Notes: generated by a model from the sequence alone, not told the origin. A DNA stretch of 64,000 bases from Nocardia sienata NBRC 100364 (GCF_001613205.1 NZ_BDBX01000044.1:32554-96553); one strand, 5' to 3'; counted from the stretch's first letter, positions 17,292-25,115 are shown. Made by a program: numbers and translations.

Positions 17292-17303
17292 TGTAGATCT
17301 ACA
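17292..17303. promoter_or_regulatory. Operator TGTAGATCTACA upstream of TetR paralogue 2
   Basis: A perfect 12-bp palindrome 35 bases upstream of the GTG start of the TetR gene, in the expected promoter position. It has the same TGTAG-N2-CTACA form as the sites at 12303 and 17544/17564. Confidence 0.6.
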
Positions 17304-17540
17304 ACGTAGGCACAGGACGGGCGCCGCGTCCAGCGCCGGTAACCGCCGACCGTCGGCGCCGAGCCCCGGCATCAGCTGCGTGGCGGTGACGAGTTTTCGG
17401 CAAGATCATGTAAGGCGCCGAGAGTGCCGATGCCGTCGACGTCGTGAACCGGGGGGGGAGCCGCGTCGTACAGCCCTGAACGGGTCGTATAGCCCTGCGT
17501 GGACAGCCGCCTCGCCTTGTGAAAAATCACTGCCGTCACC

Positions 17541-17584
17541 CATTGTAGGCCTACATCGTCCATTGTAGGCCTACATCGTTGACA
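17541..17584 (+). promoter_or_regulatory. Tandem TGTAGGCCTACA operators followed by TTGACA
   Basis: Two 20-bp direct repeats (17541-17560, 17561-17580) differ only in the last base. Each holds the perfect palindrome TGTAGGCCTACA. The second is followed after three bases by TTGACA (17579-17584), with TTTACT 17 bases further on, so a plus-strand promoter is likely. The gene it once served is not obvious: only a 50-codon frame and a sigma factor remnant follow before the att site. Confidence 0.6.
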
Positions 17585-17918
17585 TCAGGTTCTGCGCAGG
17601 GTTTACTTGGATTGATATCGACTCGAGGACTATCGGCCCGCCATCGTCCACGCGGCTGATACAGGAGCCTATATCCGCTGGGGTACCGGCGGCATGGTCA
17701 GTGATCTCATACCGCGCGCATCGGCGAGGCCCGAACTGTTTCGAGAAGTTTCCTCCGTTCGCCGCACCCGCCCGGCCGAGCGTCGGCGTGACATGGACCG
17801 GCGGAGCATCCGGACCGGCCCGCTCGGGTTCAGTTCGACGTCGGGTTCGGTTCGAGGTAGTCCCCGCAAGGGGTCGCACCGCAAGTCCCGCATCTGGCGG
17901 GCATGACAGGAGAACACA

Positions 17919-18071
17919 GTGATACGCAACAAGGCCGATACCGTTCGGGGCGGCACATCCAGCGTTGTGACAGGTGCTGAGCCGGCAGTAGTGCGCTGGC
18001 CCGACCCCAGCCCATTGGCCGGCTGGTGGGACGAAATCATGCGCCACGACCACCCGATCGCCGCCGAATGA
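17919..18071 (+). CDS. Small hypothetical protein (50 aa)
   Basis: GTG 17919 is preceded by AGGAG at a good distance. The frame encodes a 50-residue polar peptide ending DPSPLAGWWDEIMRHDHPIA with a TGA at 18069-18071. No domain is recognised. It lies downstream of the tandem operator promoter, which is the main reason to keep it. It may be only a fragment. Confidence 0.3.
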   Translation: MIRNKADTVRGGTSSVVTGAEPAVVRWPDPSPLAGWWDEIMRHDHPIAAE

Positions 18072-18214
18072 TTCGACGGTCCATAGCCCTTTCTGTTCAC
18101 GGGGGCCGGGAAATCGCATTGATGCGGGCACGACTCGCAGAACTGCGGCGGGATTCGATCATCTGCTCGTGAGGAACTCCCCATTCCCACACCCGACCGG
18201 TCCCGTCACCGTCC

Positions 18215-18539
18215 GCTCACCGCGCCAACCGCGGCCGCGACTCCTACGATGGAATCGGACCCGCACTCGGCGAACTCGCCGCCCGCGATTCCGCCGACCC
18301 CGGCCGTGCCGTACTGCGTGACGAGATCATCGGGCGTTGCCTGCCACTGGCCGACCATATCGCTCGCCGCCACGCCGGCCGCGGCGTCGAATTCGACGAC
18401 CTACAACAAACTGAAGGAACTCCGCGGCCGGATCACCACCGTCACACCTCTGCTCACGCAGAAACTGGGCAACACCCCCACCGCCCGCGACCTCGCCACC
18501 GCACTCGACACCGAGATCGAGGAGATAGCCAGGCACTGA
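18215..18539 (+). pseudogene. SigF/SigB-type sigma factor remnant with internal deletion
   Basis: Two parts of a stress sigma factor lie in different frames. The first reads LGELAARDSADPGRAVLRDE then IIGRCLPLADHIARRHAGRG and VEFDDLQQ (start of region 2). It jumps to LKELRGRITTVTPLLTQKLG and NTPTARDLATALDTEIEEIA (region 3), ending in a stop at 18537-18539. Compared with SigF, about 50 residues covering most of region 2 (core binding and -10 recognition) and all of region 4 are missing. It cannot work as a sigma factor. It lies 150 bases from the right att site. Confidence 0.7.
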
Positions 18540-18690
18540 TCGTGCAGTTCTCCGCTCTCCACCATCGCCGAGGCGCCCATGATTACAGCCTTCCATGACA
18601 GCCTGATCGATACATGCCTTGACCAGCCAGTTTCGTCACATCCGGTAGGTGCCCACTATGACCAGGCGTTTCCCACTTGCCCATGTTTTG

Positions 18691-18709
18691 CGAATCCTGC
18701 CGAGGGCAC
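18691..18709 (+). repeat. Right att core, copy of the tRNA-Arg 3' end
   Basis: Identical over 19 bases to 6488-6506 and in the same orientation, with unrelated flanks (TTTTG before, TTACC after). No tRNA body surrounds it. Marks the right end of the island. Confidence 0.85.
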
Positions 18710-18922
18710 TTACCTGCCACTACGTTCCTGCAGTTCAGTGCGGATCTCCGGCGTCACCGGTTCGATGCCCCCAAGGGCACCATTTCGCCGTTTTCCATGA
18801 TTTCGAGCACCTTGTACGGACTGTCAGATAAGAACGGGGGAGAGCGCTGGGAATCGCGGTCCTGGCCGGACTGTTCGAACTGTAGGTGTCGGCGGTAGTC
18901 GGATCTCATCGGGGGTGCGGCG

Positions 18923-20221
18923 ATGGTGGACGGATTGCCTAGCATGCCGTCTATGGGGTTTCGAGATACCGATGCCGCGCACGCACCAGGCGAGCCGATA
19001 CCCGGTCACCACGTCGGCCGCGATCGCCTCGGGCGCGCTGCCGAGGCGCGGGCGCACGGCGGTGCGAGGTGGATCGAGGCGGCGATCGCCCTGCTGACAG
19101 GTCTACTCATGTGCGCATGCACCGGAGAAGCGCCCGCCCCGGCAGCCACCGACGATGTCCTGGGCACAGTCGTGCACGACACCTTCACAGCGTTGCGCGA
19201 GGCTCACGACATCCCCGGGATCGCGGTGGGTGTGGTCCACCGGGACCGGACCCGCCTCTTCGAGTTCGGCACCACCGCGCCTGGCGGTGATCGCCCGGTC
19301 ACCGAGCACACGATCTTCGAGATCGGCTCGGTCAGCAAGTTGTTCACCACATTGCTGACCGGTTCCGCCGCCGACCGGTTGCGGCTCGACTTCGACGACA
19401 CCCCAGGCCGGTACCTGCCGCAACTACGGAGTCACCCGATCGACAGCGCGCGGATCAGGGATATTGCGACCTACACGGCGGGTGGTCTGCCGCAGCAATT
19501 TCCCGCCGAGGTGACGACCGAGGCCGAGATGTGGCGCTACTTCCAGCAGTGGCGCCCGACGTACCCGATGGGGAGCACCCGCCTCTACGGGAACCCGGGT
19601 ATGGCCCTGCTGGGTCAGACGGCCGCCGCGGCACTCGGTCGCCCGTTCGAGGACGCGATGCGTGCCGAGATACTCGAGCCGCTCGGCCTCCGGAACACCT
19701 ACTTCGATGTACCCGCACACAGGCAGGACGACTACGCCTGGGGGACAGCGCGATCGGGTGCTCCGGTACGGGTTACTCCCGGTCCGGGAGATACCGAGGC
19801 CTACGGGTTGAAAACGACCGCGTCCGATTTGCTGTCGTTCGTCGCGGCGAATATGGACAACCGGCGCGCTCCGCTCGCCCTGCGCGGACCGCTGGACGCG
19901 GCCCGGCACGGCTACTACCGAGTCGGATCGATGACACAGGCCCTGGGCTGGGAACGCTTCGACTACCCCACCTCACTCGAGGCGCTGCAGGCCGGCAACT
20001 CGGCCGATATCATCAACCGGCCCCAGCCGGTCGAACCGGCCGCGGCCGGTTCCGGTCCGGCGTTGTTCGACAAGACCGGATCCACCGGCGGATTCGGCGC
20101 CTACGTGGCTTTCGTACCGAGCCGTTCCATCGCCGTCGTCGTGCTGATGAACCGGAACATCCCGATACCCGCCCGCGTCACCGCTACCCACCGGGTGATC
20201 GAAGCCCTCGACTCCCCCTAG
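18923..20221 (+). CDS. Class C (AmpC-like) beta-lactamase
   Basis: A serine beta-lactamase of 432 residues that would hydrolyse penicillins and cephalosporins outside the cell membrane. All class C active-site elements are present: S136-VS-K139, Y222-G-N224 and K384-T-G386, with the AmpC hallmark DKTGSTGGFGAYVAFVP and a MNRN..IPARV end. Residues 50-66 form a hydrophobic segment (IEAAIALLTGLLMCAC), a signal peptide with a possible lipobox. The 50 residues before it are unusual, so the true start may be internal. Related serine hydrolases or esterases are the alternative, but Y-x-N and KTG context favour class C. Confidence 0.82.
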   Translation: MVDGLPSMPSMGFRDTDAAHAPGEPIPGHHVGRDRLGRAAEARAHGGARWIEAAIALLTGLLMCACTGEAPAPAATDDVLGTVVHDTFTALREAHDIPGIAVGVVHRDRTRLFEFGTTAPGGDRPVTEHTIFEIGSVSKLFTTLLTGSAADRLRLDFDDTPGRYLPQLRSHPIDSARIRDIATYTAGGLPQQFPAEVTTEAEMWRYFQQWRPTYPMGSTRLYGNPGMALLGQTAAAALGRPFEDAMRAEILEPLGLRNTYFDVPAHRQDDYAWGTARSGAPVRVTPGPGDTEAYGLKTTASDLLSFVAANMDNRRAPLALRGPLDAARHGYYRVGSMTQALGWERFDYPTSLEALQAGNSADIINRPQPVEPAAAGSGPALFDKTGSTGGFGAYVAFVPSRSIAVVVLMNRNIPIPARVTATHRVIEALDSP

Positions 20222-20396
20222 CGACGACACTTCCGCCGAGGACCGCGCCCACGGCGTAGCCGAGGTCGCGCCACACCCGGTAAACACCGACAACTCGACC
20301 CCGCCGGGCCGGGAATTCCTTCTGTTGGTAATTCGACTTCGGGATGCATACGATTTCGGGAATTGTGTTGTAGTGCGGCGGAAGAGAGAAAACTCG

Positions 20397-20807
20397 GTGT
20401 CCATCCCCAAGAGAAATCCCCGGCGGCTATCGATCGTGGGCGCGGTGATATCCGGTCTCGTGGCCGTGGCGGTATCGACGACCGTCGGCGTGGGGTCTGC
20501 TCGGGCGATGCCGCCCGGTGACGCGTTCTGTTCAGAGGTTCCGGTCGACAGCCGTCTCGATATCGAATGCACGAATACCGATGTGGGCCCGGCAACCGTC
20601 GGAGCATTCGTCATGTGCAGCGACCTCCGCCCGCTGATCCTGGAGGAACGGATTCGCCCCGAATCGACAATCCGGTTGAGCCAGGACTGCGGCCCGGGCG
20701 CACACCCGATCTCGTGGAACGTGAACGCCAAAACCGACTACCAGCGCGACCGCGAACGCGAGGCCGAAATCGACCACGAACGCCTCTCCGGCCACGATCA
20801 CATCTGA
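20397..20807 (+). CDS. Small secreted hypothetical protein
   Basis: From the GTG at 20397 the protein has a basic start, a hydrophobic core (LSIVGAVISGLVAVAVSTTV) and a signal peptidase site after GSARA. The mature part is about 96 residues. It contains cysteines in FCSEV, IECTN, VMCSDL and SQDCGPG, which could form two disulfides. It ends in a charged tail (DREREAEIDHERL). No domain recognised. The frame extends upstream to 20325 without signal-peptide logic. Confidence 0.6.
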   Translation: MSIPKRNPRRLSIVGAVISGLVAVAVSTTVGVGSARAMPPGDAFCSEVPVDSRLDIECTNTDVGPATVGAFVMCSDLRPLILEERIRPESTIRLSQDCGPGAHPISWNVNAKTDYQRDREREAEIDHERLSGHDHI

Positions 20808-21058
20808 CACCGCGGTTCGGTCTCCGAGCGATCCCGCGAGGGCGATTACCGACGCGCCCACCAGCCGGGACGCCTTCCGGCAGACGCGCCGGATTGCCAT
20901 TCTCCGAAAGCGGCCCGGCACTGCGAGACCTTCCATGAGAGGTAATCGGGCAACAGGCGGAACGCGGCATCACCGGTGAGCGGGCCGATTGCGCGGAAAT
21001 CACGTCGGCCGAGTGTCGATACCGCGGTTTCGTATCTTTCCGCCGATGAACGGCACCC
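20808..21058. other. Intergenic, no gene seen
   Basis: About 250 bases between the secreted protein and the truncated TPR regulator. I see no convincing gene, repeat or hairpin here. Confidence 0.4.
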
Positions 21059-21600
21059 TCAAAACGACGCACCCAACCAGGACGCGAACCCGACCAGGCT
21101 CTCACTCTGCCGACGTTGGGCAGCAGCGATCCCATGCAGGGTCTCGCGGACCGCGGGATGGAGGCGCGTCTGCTGGGGAGCGGCTGCGCGGGCCCGGTTC
21201 AGAGCGACCAGGGCTTTGTCCGGCTTTCCTGCCATCGGCCAGGCCCGGGCATTGTCCTGCCAGTGATGACCGAGGCGAGTCGGTGGTGCGCCGACCGCGG
21301 CGGTGAGTTGAGCGCCCTCGACAGCGGCGCGGTGGGGATCGCCTGCTTCGAGTTCGACCGCGTGCCGGTGGATGCGAGCATTCAGCGGCCCGAACGCACT
21401 CAGGTACAAGTCGGTTTCACCGGTCCGCCGCGCCGTGTCGGCCGCTGCGTTCACATGGTCGAGCGCGTTGGCGTAGTTCAGTTTCCGAGCTTCGTTCACC
21501 GCCGCCGCGAGATGGGAGTAGCCGCCCAGAACGGAAAGTTGCTGGCGCGCCTTACCGTCGGGTGGAACCGCCCCGACGGTGAGTGCATACCAAGAGACGG
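21059..21600 (-). pseudogene. C-terminal remnant of an XRE-TPR type regulator
   Basis: About 180 residues read as the TPR-like second half of the Nocardia HTH regulators that carry tetratricopeptide repeats: SVLGGYSHLAAAVNEARKLN, ALDHVNAAADTARRTGETDL, RLGHHWQDNARAWPMAGKPD and a regular end ESLVGFASWLGASF. The N-terminal HTH and first repeats are missing. The homology stops near 21600, where an opposite-strand gene starts. The frame stays open to 21733, but the added residues are not family-like. Confidence 0.65.
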
Positions 21601-21612
21601 GAAGGAGTGCGC

Positions 21613-21909
21613 GTGGACAGAGCGCTGGGGTTGGTCCGGCGAGATATCTACGGCGGTGGAGTGGATCTGGATCGGCTCGCCGAGCGGCACGGGTGCCGAG
21701 GGGTGTGGACGGTGCGGCTCGATACCACGCCACTCGCCTCCGGGCTGATCGTCGCCTCGGCGGTCATCGAGCACAATGTGAGCGCCGTCGTCGTATCGAC
21801 TTTCGAGCACGCCGATTCGGTGCGTCATATCGTCACCGACCTGGCCGCACTGATCACCCCGATGTGTCACTATCCGCGCGGGTATCGGTGGCCAGTGGTC
21901 GAGCTGTGA
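21613..21909 (+). CDS. Hypothetical protein (98 aa)
   Basis: A small alpha/beta protein: LGLVRRDIYGGGVDLDRLAE, TPLASGLIVASAVIEHNVSA, VVVSTFEHADSVRHIVTDLA, ending YPRGYRWPVVEL. It resembles the small Nocardia and Streptomyces proteins with a resolvase-like N-terminal fold that lack catalytic residues; this is an impression only. GTG 21613 is chosen because AAGGAG lies 6 bases upstream. Its stop overlaps a 26-residue membrane peptide frame (GTGA). Confidence 0.65.
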   Translation: MDRALGLVRRDIYGGGVDLDRLAERHGCRGVWTVRLDTTPLASGLIVASAVIEHNVSAVVVSTFEHADSVRHIVTDLAALITPMCHYPRGYRWPVVEL

Positions 21910-21986
21910 GCTGGGACGATGTCGTTCTCATGCTACTGGTCGCCGGACTTCTCGGGCTGACGATCGCCTGGTTCCGCTCCCCATAG
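21906..21986 (+). CDS. Tiny membrane peptide (26 aa)
   Basis: GTG 21906 overlaps the TGA of the preceding gene as GTGA, an arrangement of translational coupling. The product VSWDDVVLMLLVAGLLGLTI with AWFRSP after it is one hydrophobic helix with a positively charged end. No homologue is recognised. The overlap and the clean helix argue that it is translated, but a chance frame cannot be excluded. Confidence 0.4.
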   Translation: MSWDDVVLMLLVAGLLGLTIAWFRSP

Positions 21987-22022
21987 CGCGTATCGCACGC
22001 GAGCGAGTTGTCCCGGATCCGG

Positions 22023-23003
22023 TTACTGCAGGTGCCGCAGGTTCGAACCCCGTTGTAATTCAACCCCCGCGGCCTCGAGGACCGGCCGTTGCGGAAGCGC
22101 TGAAAGAGCCTCCGCGGTCCTGGCCAACTGCTCGGTGAACGTAGCGGAGTCGACCGCAGCGATCCGCAGCAGAATATGCCGCGCACCGGCCTCGACGAAC
22201 CGTGCGAGCCGGCCGGCAATATCCGGACCGGTCATCATTGTCTGAATCTGCGCGACCGACTCCAGCGGCATGCGGTAGGTGGCCTGACAGTAATCGTCCA
22301 GCGCCTTCGCGCCCCGCTGGGCGTCGTCGTCCACGAACACGGTCGCGAACAGTGCCGGGGTGACCGGCCGGGTGGCGGTGTCACGGATCGCGCTCAGTGC
22401 GGTCGCGTAGTCCCCCGGGTCGGGCGGATAGGGCAGCCAACCGTCGTACAGTCGCGCGGTCCGGCCCAGCGCGGCCGGGGTGATCCCGCCGAGCCAGATG
22501 GGCGGGCCTCCCGGACGGGCGGGCTCGGGTACCTGGGGCAACCAGTCGTAGTGCAGAACCTTGCCGTGGAACGACTGCGGGTTGCCGGTCCACAACTCCC
22601 GCCACAGCGCGACCGTATCGTCGAGCCGGGAGAAGCGCGTGCGGAAATTTACCCCTACGAGCTCCAGTTCCTTTTCGCTGAAGCCGGGAAAGCCGGCCCC
22701 GACACCGACCACGAGGCGACCTTTCGACAGTAGATCCAGCGAGCCGAGCGTCACCGCGGCGTGTACCGGATGCCGGTAGGCGGGCATCAGCACCGCCGTG
22801 CCGAGCGTGACGCGTTCGGTCGCCTGCGCGACGGCGGTCAGCAAGGTGAGCGGTTCGATCCTGGCGCGGACGAGAGAGTCGCCGGCCCAGACGGAGTCGA
22901 AGCCGAGCCGCTCGGCCTCCACAGCGATCTCGACCAGGGCCTGCGCCGAGCCCCCCGCCTCGAGCTGGGCCTGACCCGCCGGAAGGAGAAGTCCGTATTC
23001 CAT
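22023..23003 (-). CDS. LLM class (F420/FMN-dependent) oxidoreductase
   Basis: A 326-residue luciferase-like TIM-barrel enzyme using F420 or FMN. Recognised by AVEAERLGFDSVWAGDSLV near the N-terminus, TLGTAVLMPAYRHPVHAAVT, GRLVVGVGAGFPGFSEKELE (the typical phosphate-binding G-rich segment) and PPIWLGGITPAALGRTARLY. The ATG at 23003 is preferred over the longer frame to 23039. The substrate is unknown. It is divergent from an XRE regulator with a 16-bp palindrome between them, so it is the likely target of that regulator. Confidence 0.88.
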   Translation of the reverse strand: MEYGLLLPAGQAQLEAGGSAQALVEIAVEAERLGFDSVWAGDSLVRARIEPLTLLTAVAQATERVTLGTAVLMPAYRHPVHAAVTLGSLDLLSKGRLVVGVGAGFPGFSEKELELVGVNFRTRFSRLDDTVALWRELWTGNPQSFHGKVLHYDWLPQVPEPARPGGPPIWLGGITPAALGRTARLYDGWLPYPPDPGDYATALSAIRDTATRPVTPALFATVFVDDDAQRGAKALDDYCQATYRMPLESVAQIQTMMTGPDIAGRLARFVEAGARHILLRIAAVDSATFTEQLARTAEALSALPQRPVLEAAGVELQRGSNLRHLQ

Positions 23004-23038
23004 GTGATCAACCGTCGCCGAGCGAGGGTATGCACTCA

Positions 23039-23054
23039 ATTCCCTGCAGGGAAT
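23039..23054. promoter_or_regulatory. Perfect 16-bp palindrome between LLM oxidoreductase and XRE gene
   Basis: ATTCCCTGCAGGGAAT lies 35 bases upstream of the LLM start and 16 bases upstream of the XRE start. Its perfect symmetry in a 67-base divergent promoter indicates an operator for the XRE-family dimer encoded next to it. Confidence 0.6.
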
Positions 23055-23070
23055 ATGCTTCGCTCACCTC

Positions 23071-23871
23071 ATGAACGGTTTCGGTGCGGCGCTGAAGGAC
23101 TGGCGGAAGCGGCGACGGCTGTCGCAGCTCGAACTGGCACTGCGGGCCGGTACCACGCAGCGGCACGTGAGCTTCATGGAAAGCGGCCGGTCCATGCCGG
23201 GACGCGGCATGGTGGTGCGGGTCGCGGAATCACTGCAGCTGCCGCTGCGGGAACGAAACGCACTGCTGCTCTCGGCCGGCTACGCACCGAGCTACCCCGA
23301 AACCGATTTGGACGACCCCGCGCTGCAACCGGTTATGGACAGTTTGCGGCGGCTGCTCGACGGGCACAGTCCGTACCCGGCGATCGTGGTGGACCGGTTC
23401 GGCGAGCTGGTGGCGGCCAACGACGGGCTCGACATACTGACCGAAGACGTCGCACCGGAACTGCTGGAACCACCGGTGAACGTGCTACGCCTGGCGTTAC
23501 ATCCGCGCGGTATGGCGCCGCGGATTGTGAACTTCGACGATTGGGCGCAACACGTGCTCGAACGGCCGAGGCAGGACAACGCCCGCGCCCCGCACGCGCG
23601 GCACACGGCGATGCTGGCGGAACTGGAAGGTTACCTGCCGCATCCGCCCCCGGTCGGCGCGGATCATTTCGGTTTCGCCGTTCCGCTGCGGCTTCGATCC
23701 AGTGTCGGCGAGCTGAGCCTGATCACCGCGATCACCACTTTCGCCACTGCCGTGCACGTCACGATTTCCGAGCTGCGATTGGAAACGTTTCTGCCCGCTG
23801 ATTCCCGCACCGCGCAAGCACTGGAGCGAAATACCCGAGCGGTCGGCCGGCGCGGTTCCCGACTCCGATAA
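23071..23871 (+). CDS. XRE-family regulator with MmyB-like ligand domain
   Basis: A 266-residue regulator. The HTH is at the N-terminus (LSQLELALRAGTTQRHVSFM then ESGRSMPG). It is followed by a MmyB-type PAS-like domain: ALLLSAGYAPSYPETDLDDP, YPAIVVDRFGELVAANDG, VNVLRLALHPRGMAPRIVNF. This class often sits next to oxidoreductase genes that it represses, as here with the divergent LLM gene. The operator palindrome overlaps its own promoter, which suggests autoregulation. The ligand is not known. Confidence 0.88.
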   Translation: MNGFGAALKDWRKRRRLSQLELALRAGTTQRHVSFMESGRSMPGRGMVVRVAESLQLPLRERNALLLSAGYAPSYPETDLDDPALQPVMDSLRRLLDGHSPYPAIVVDRFGELVAANDGLDILTEDVAPELLEPPVNVLRLALHPRGMAPRIVNFDDWAQHVLERPRQDNARAPHARHTAMLAELEGYLPHPPPVGADHFGFAVPLRLRSSVGELSLITAITTFATAVHVTISELRLETFLPADSRTAQALERNTRAVGRRGSRLR

Positions 23872-23927
23872 CGACGAACGGTGAGCACGGGTTAACACTG
23901 TCGGCGGTGTACAGCCTGCTGCACTGA

Positions 23928-24809
23928 TCACTGTGCGGCGGTGAGCAGTTCGAAGAGAGCCGTGATGCTCTGTTCGCCGCGGCCCTCGGCGACCGCGCGG
24001 CGCAGCAGGTTGTGCATGGGGGTGTGCCAGGACAGGTCGACGCCCGATTCGGCAGCCAGTTGCGCGTCGTCGACGAGTGCGGTGTGGAACAGGTCGATGC
24101 TGGAGCCGAGGAGGCTGTAGTTCCCGGTGTCGATCTCCTCGGCCAGGACCGGCAGCAGCGACTCGACCATCTGCAACCATTTCACCGAATACGGGACCAT
24201 CGTGTGCGCGGGCAGGCCGCGGGAGGCCAGTACCGCGGCGCCCTCGAGAAAGCCGAGCAGCGCGGGCAGCAACGTGGCACCGACCGCGGATTCGTAGAGT
24301 GCGGCGAGATCGGTTTCCACGCCGAGGAAGTCGAGTTCGCCACCGAGGACGCGCAGGGTGTCCGAATGCGCGTCGAAGACCGCGCGGTCGCCGCCGAAGT
24401 ACAGCAGCGTGTCCCGGGCGCCGACGGCCGCGGGAACATTCTTGATCGCGCCGCCGAGGAAACGGGCACCGGCGCAACGCACCCACTGTGCGAATTCTCG
24501 GGCCTGTGCCGGAGTTCCGCTGTTGAGCGTGACGATATCGCGGTCCGCGACGATCTCGGCGTCATGCGTCAGACTCGCGCGAGTGGCGGCGAAAGTGCTC
24601 AGGCACGCGATGATCACCGGACTCGCCTCGACGGCATCGGTGATATCGCGGTGTGCGATCGCGCCCGCGGCGACCAGCGCCGCGGCCCGCTCCGGACTGC
24701 GGTTCCACACATGTGTCCGGTACCCGGCGGCGAGGAACGCGCGGACGAGCGCGCTGCCCATGGATCCGGTGCCGAGCACGGTTACCGTCGCTCGTTGCCC
24801 TGAGTTCAT
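23928..24809 (-). CDS. NAD(P)-dependent oxidoreductase, imine reductase-like
   Basis: A 293-residue beta-hydroxyacid dehydrogenase/imine reductase type protein. The NADPH motif GTGSMG is at residues 13-18 with WNRSPERAA giving the NADP-selective loop. The helical dimer domain includes LAALYESAVGATLLPALLGF and SSIDLFHTALVDDAQLAAES. Physiological substrate is unknown; imine reductases act on cyclic imines in vitro. Two AAGTAC-type palindromes lie upstream (24888 and 25061), as seen near HxlR/MarR-controlled reductases, but no such regulator is adjacent. Confidence 0.85.
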   Translation of the reverse strand: MNSGQRATVTVLGTGSMGSALVRAFLAAGYRTHVWNRSPERAAALVAAGAIAHRDITDAVEASPVIIACLSTFAATRASLTHDAEIVADRDIVTLNSGTPAQAREFAQWVRCAGARFLGGAIKNVPAAVGARDTLLYFGGDRAVFDAHSDTLRVLGGELDFLGVETDLAALYESAVGATLLPALLGFLEGAAVLASRGLPAHTMVPYSVKWLQMVESLLPVLAEEIDTGNYSLLGSSIDLFHTALVDDAQLAAESGVDLSWHTPMHNLLRRAVAEGRGEQSITALFELLTAAQ

Positions 24810-25115
24810 CTGCGGCTCCGATCACTACGCGGCGACCGGATGATCACCGCGGAGCTTCGAGTCTCGGCGCGCGGCGCGTCGGCCGACAAGTACGTACTTT
24901 TTCCGCCAGTTGCTCACCTACAGGTAATGCACCAGGTCATACCGGTGTGCCCGGGCTGCTGTGCCAGGCGTCTCAGTACGGCTGCGCGTAATTACTCACG
25001 CCCGGAGGCGTAGTTCAGGGAGCGCGAAGAAGTCGGCGGTCCACCGGCGGGCTGCATCGACAAGTACTTGCGCGCCGCCCCGGCGGACCGGGAGGCGGCT
25101 CGCGCATTCGCTACG
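24810..25115. other. Intergenic region with two AAGTAC palindromes
   Basis: About 300 bases without a gene. It contains AAGTACGTACTT at 24888-24899 and CAAGTACTTG at 25061-25070. Otherwise nothing recognisable. Confidence 0.5.
24888..24899. promoter_or_regulatory. Palindrome AAGTACGTACTT upstream of the imine reductase-like gene
   Basis: A perfect 12-bp palindrome 78 bases upstream of the start codon, echoed by CAAGTACTTG at 25061-25070. Site form resembles MarR/HxlR operators; the binding protein is unknown. Confidence 0.4.

Larger units (their letters stand above)
6488..18709. mobile_element. Genomic island integrated at tRNA-Arg(CCT)
   Basis: A 12.2 kb segment bounded by two identical 19-bp sequences: the 3' end of the intact tRNA gene and a second copy with no tRNA body around it. 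This is the classic scar of site-specific integration by a tyrosine recombinase. Contents: an intact IS630-type element, broken TerD, MFS and HTH genes on the left, then a well-preserved array of desaturase, toroid protein, DUF5994 and TetR genes, and a deleted sigma factor next to the right end. No integrase, excisionase or transfer gene is visible, so the element is probably fixed. The boundaries are seen in sequence; the mechanism is inference. Confidence 0.8.

Noticed and set aside
17372..17563. 63-codon minus-strand frame starting inside the tandem operator
   Set aside because: The start codon lies within the palindrome repeat, there is no ribosome site, and the protein is not family-like.
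6507..18690. Integrase or excisionase remnant inside the island
   Set aside because: Looked for tyrosine recombinase motifs (R..H-x-x-R..Y) in all frames of the gaps; none is recognisable. The GCAGGTCAA repeats at 6526 and 6588 could be arm sites but are too short to claim.
18754..18945. Small minus-strand frame reading SPYKVLEIMENGEMVPLG next to attR
   Set aside because: Looks protein-like for about 20 residues and a frame change would extend it, but no start, family or ribosome site supports a gene.
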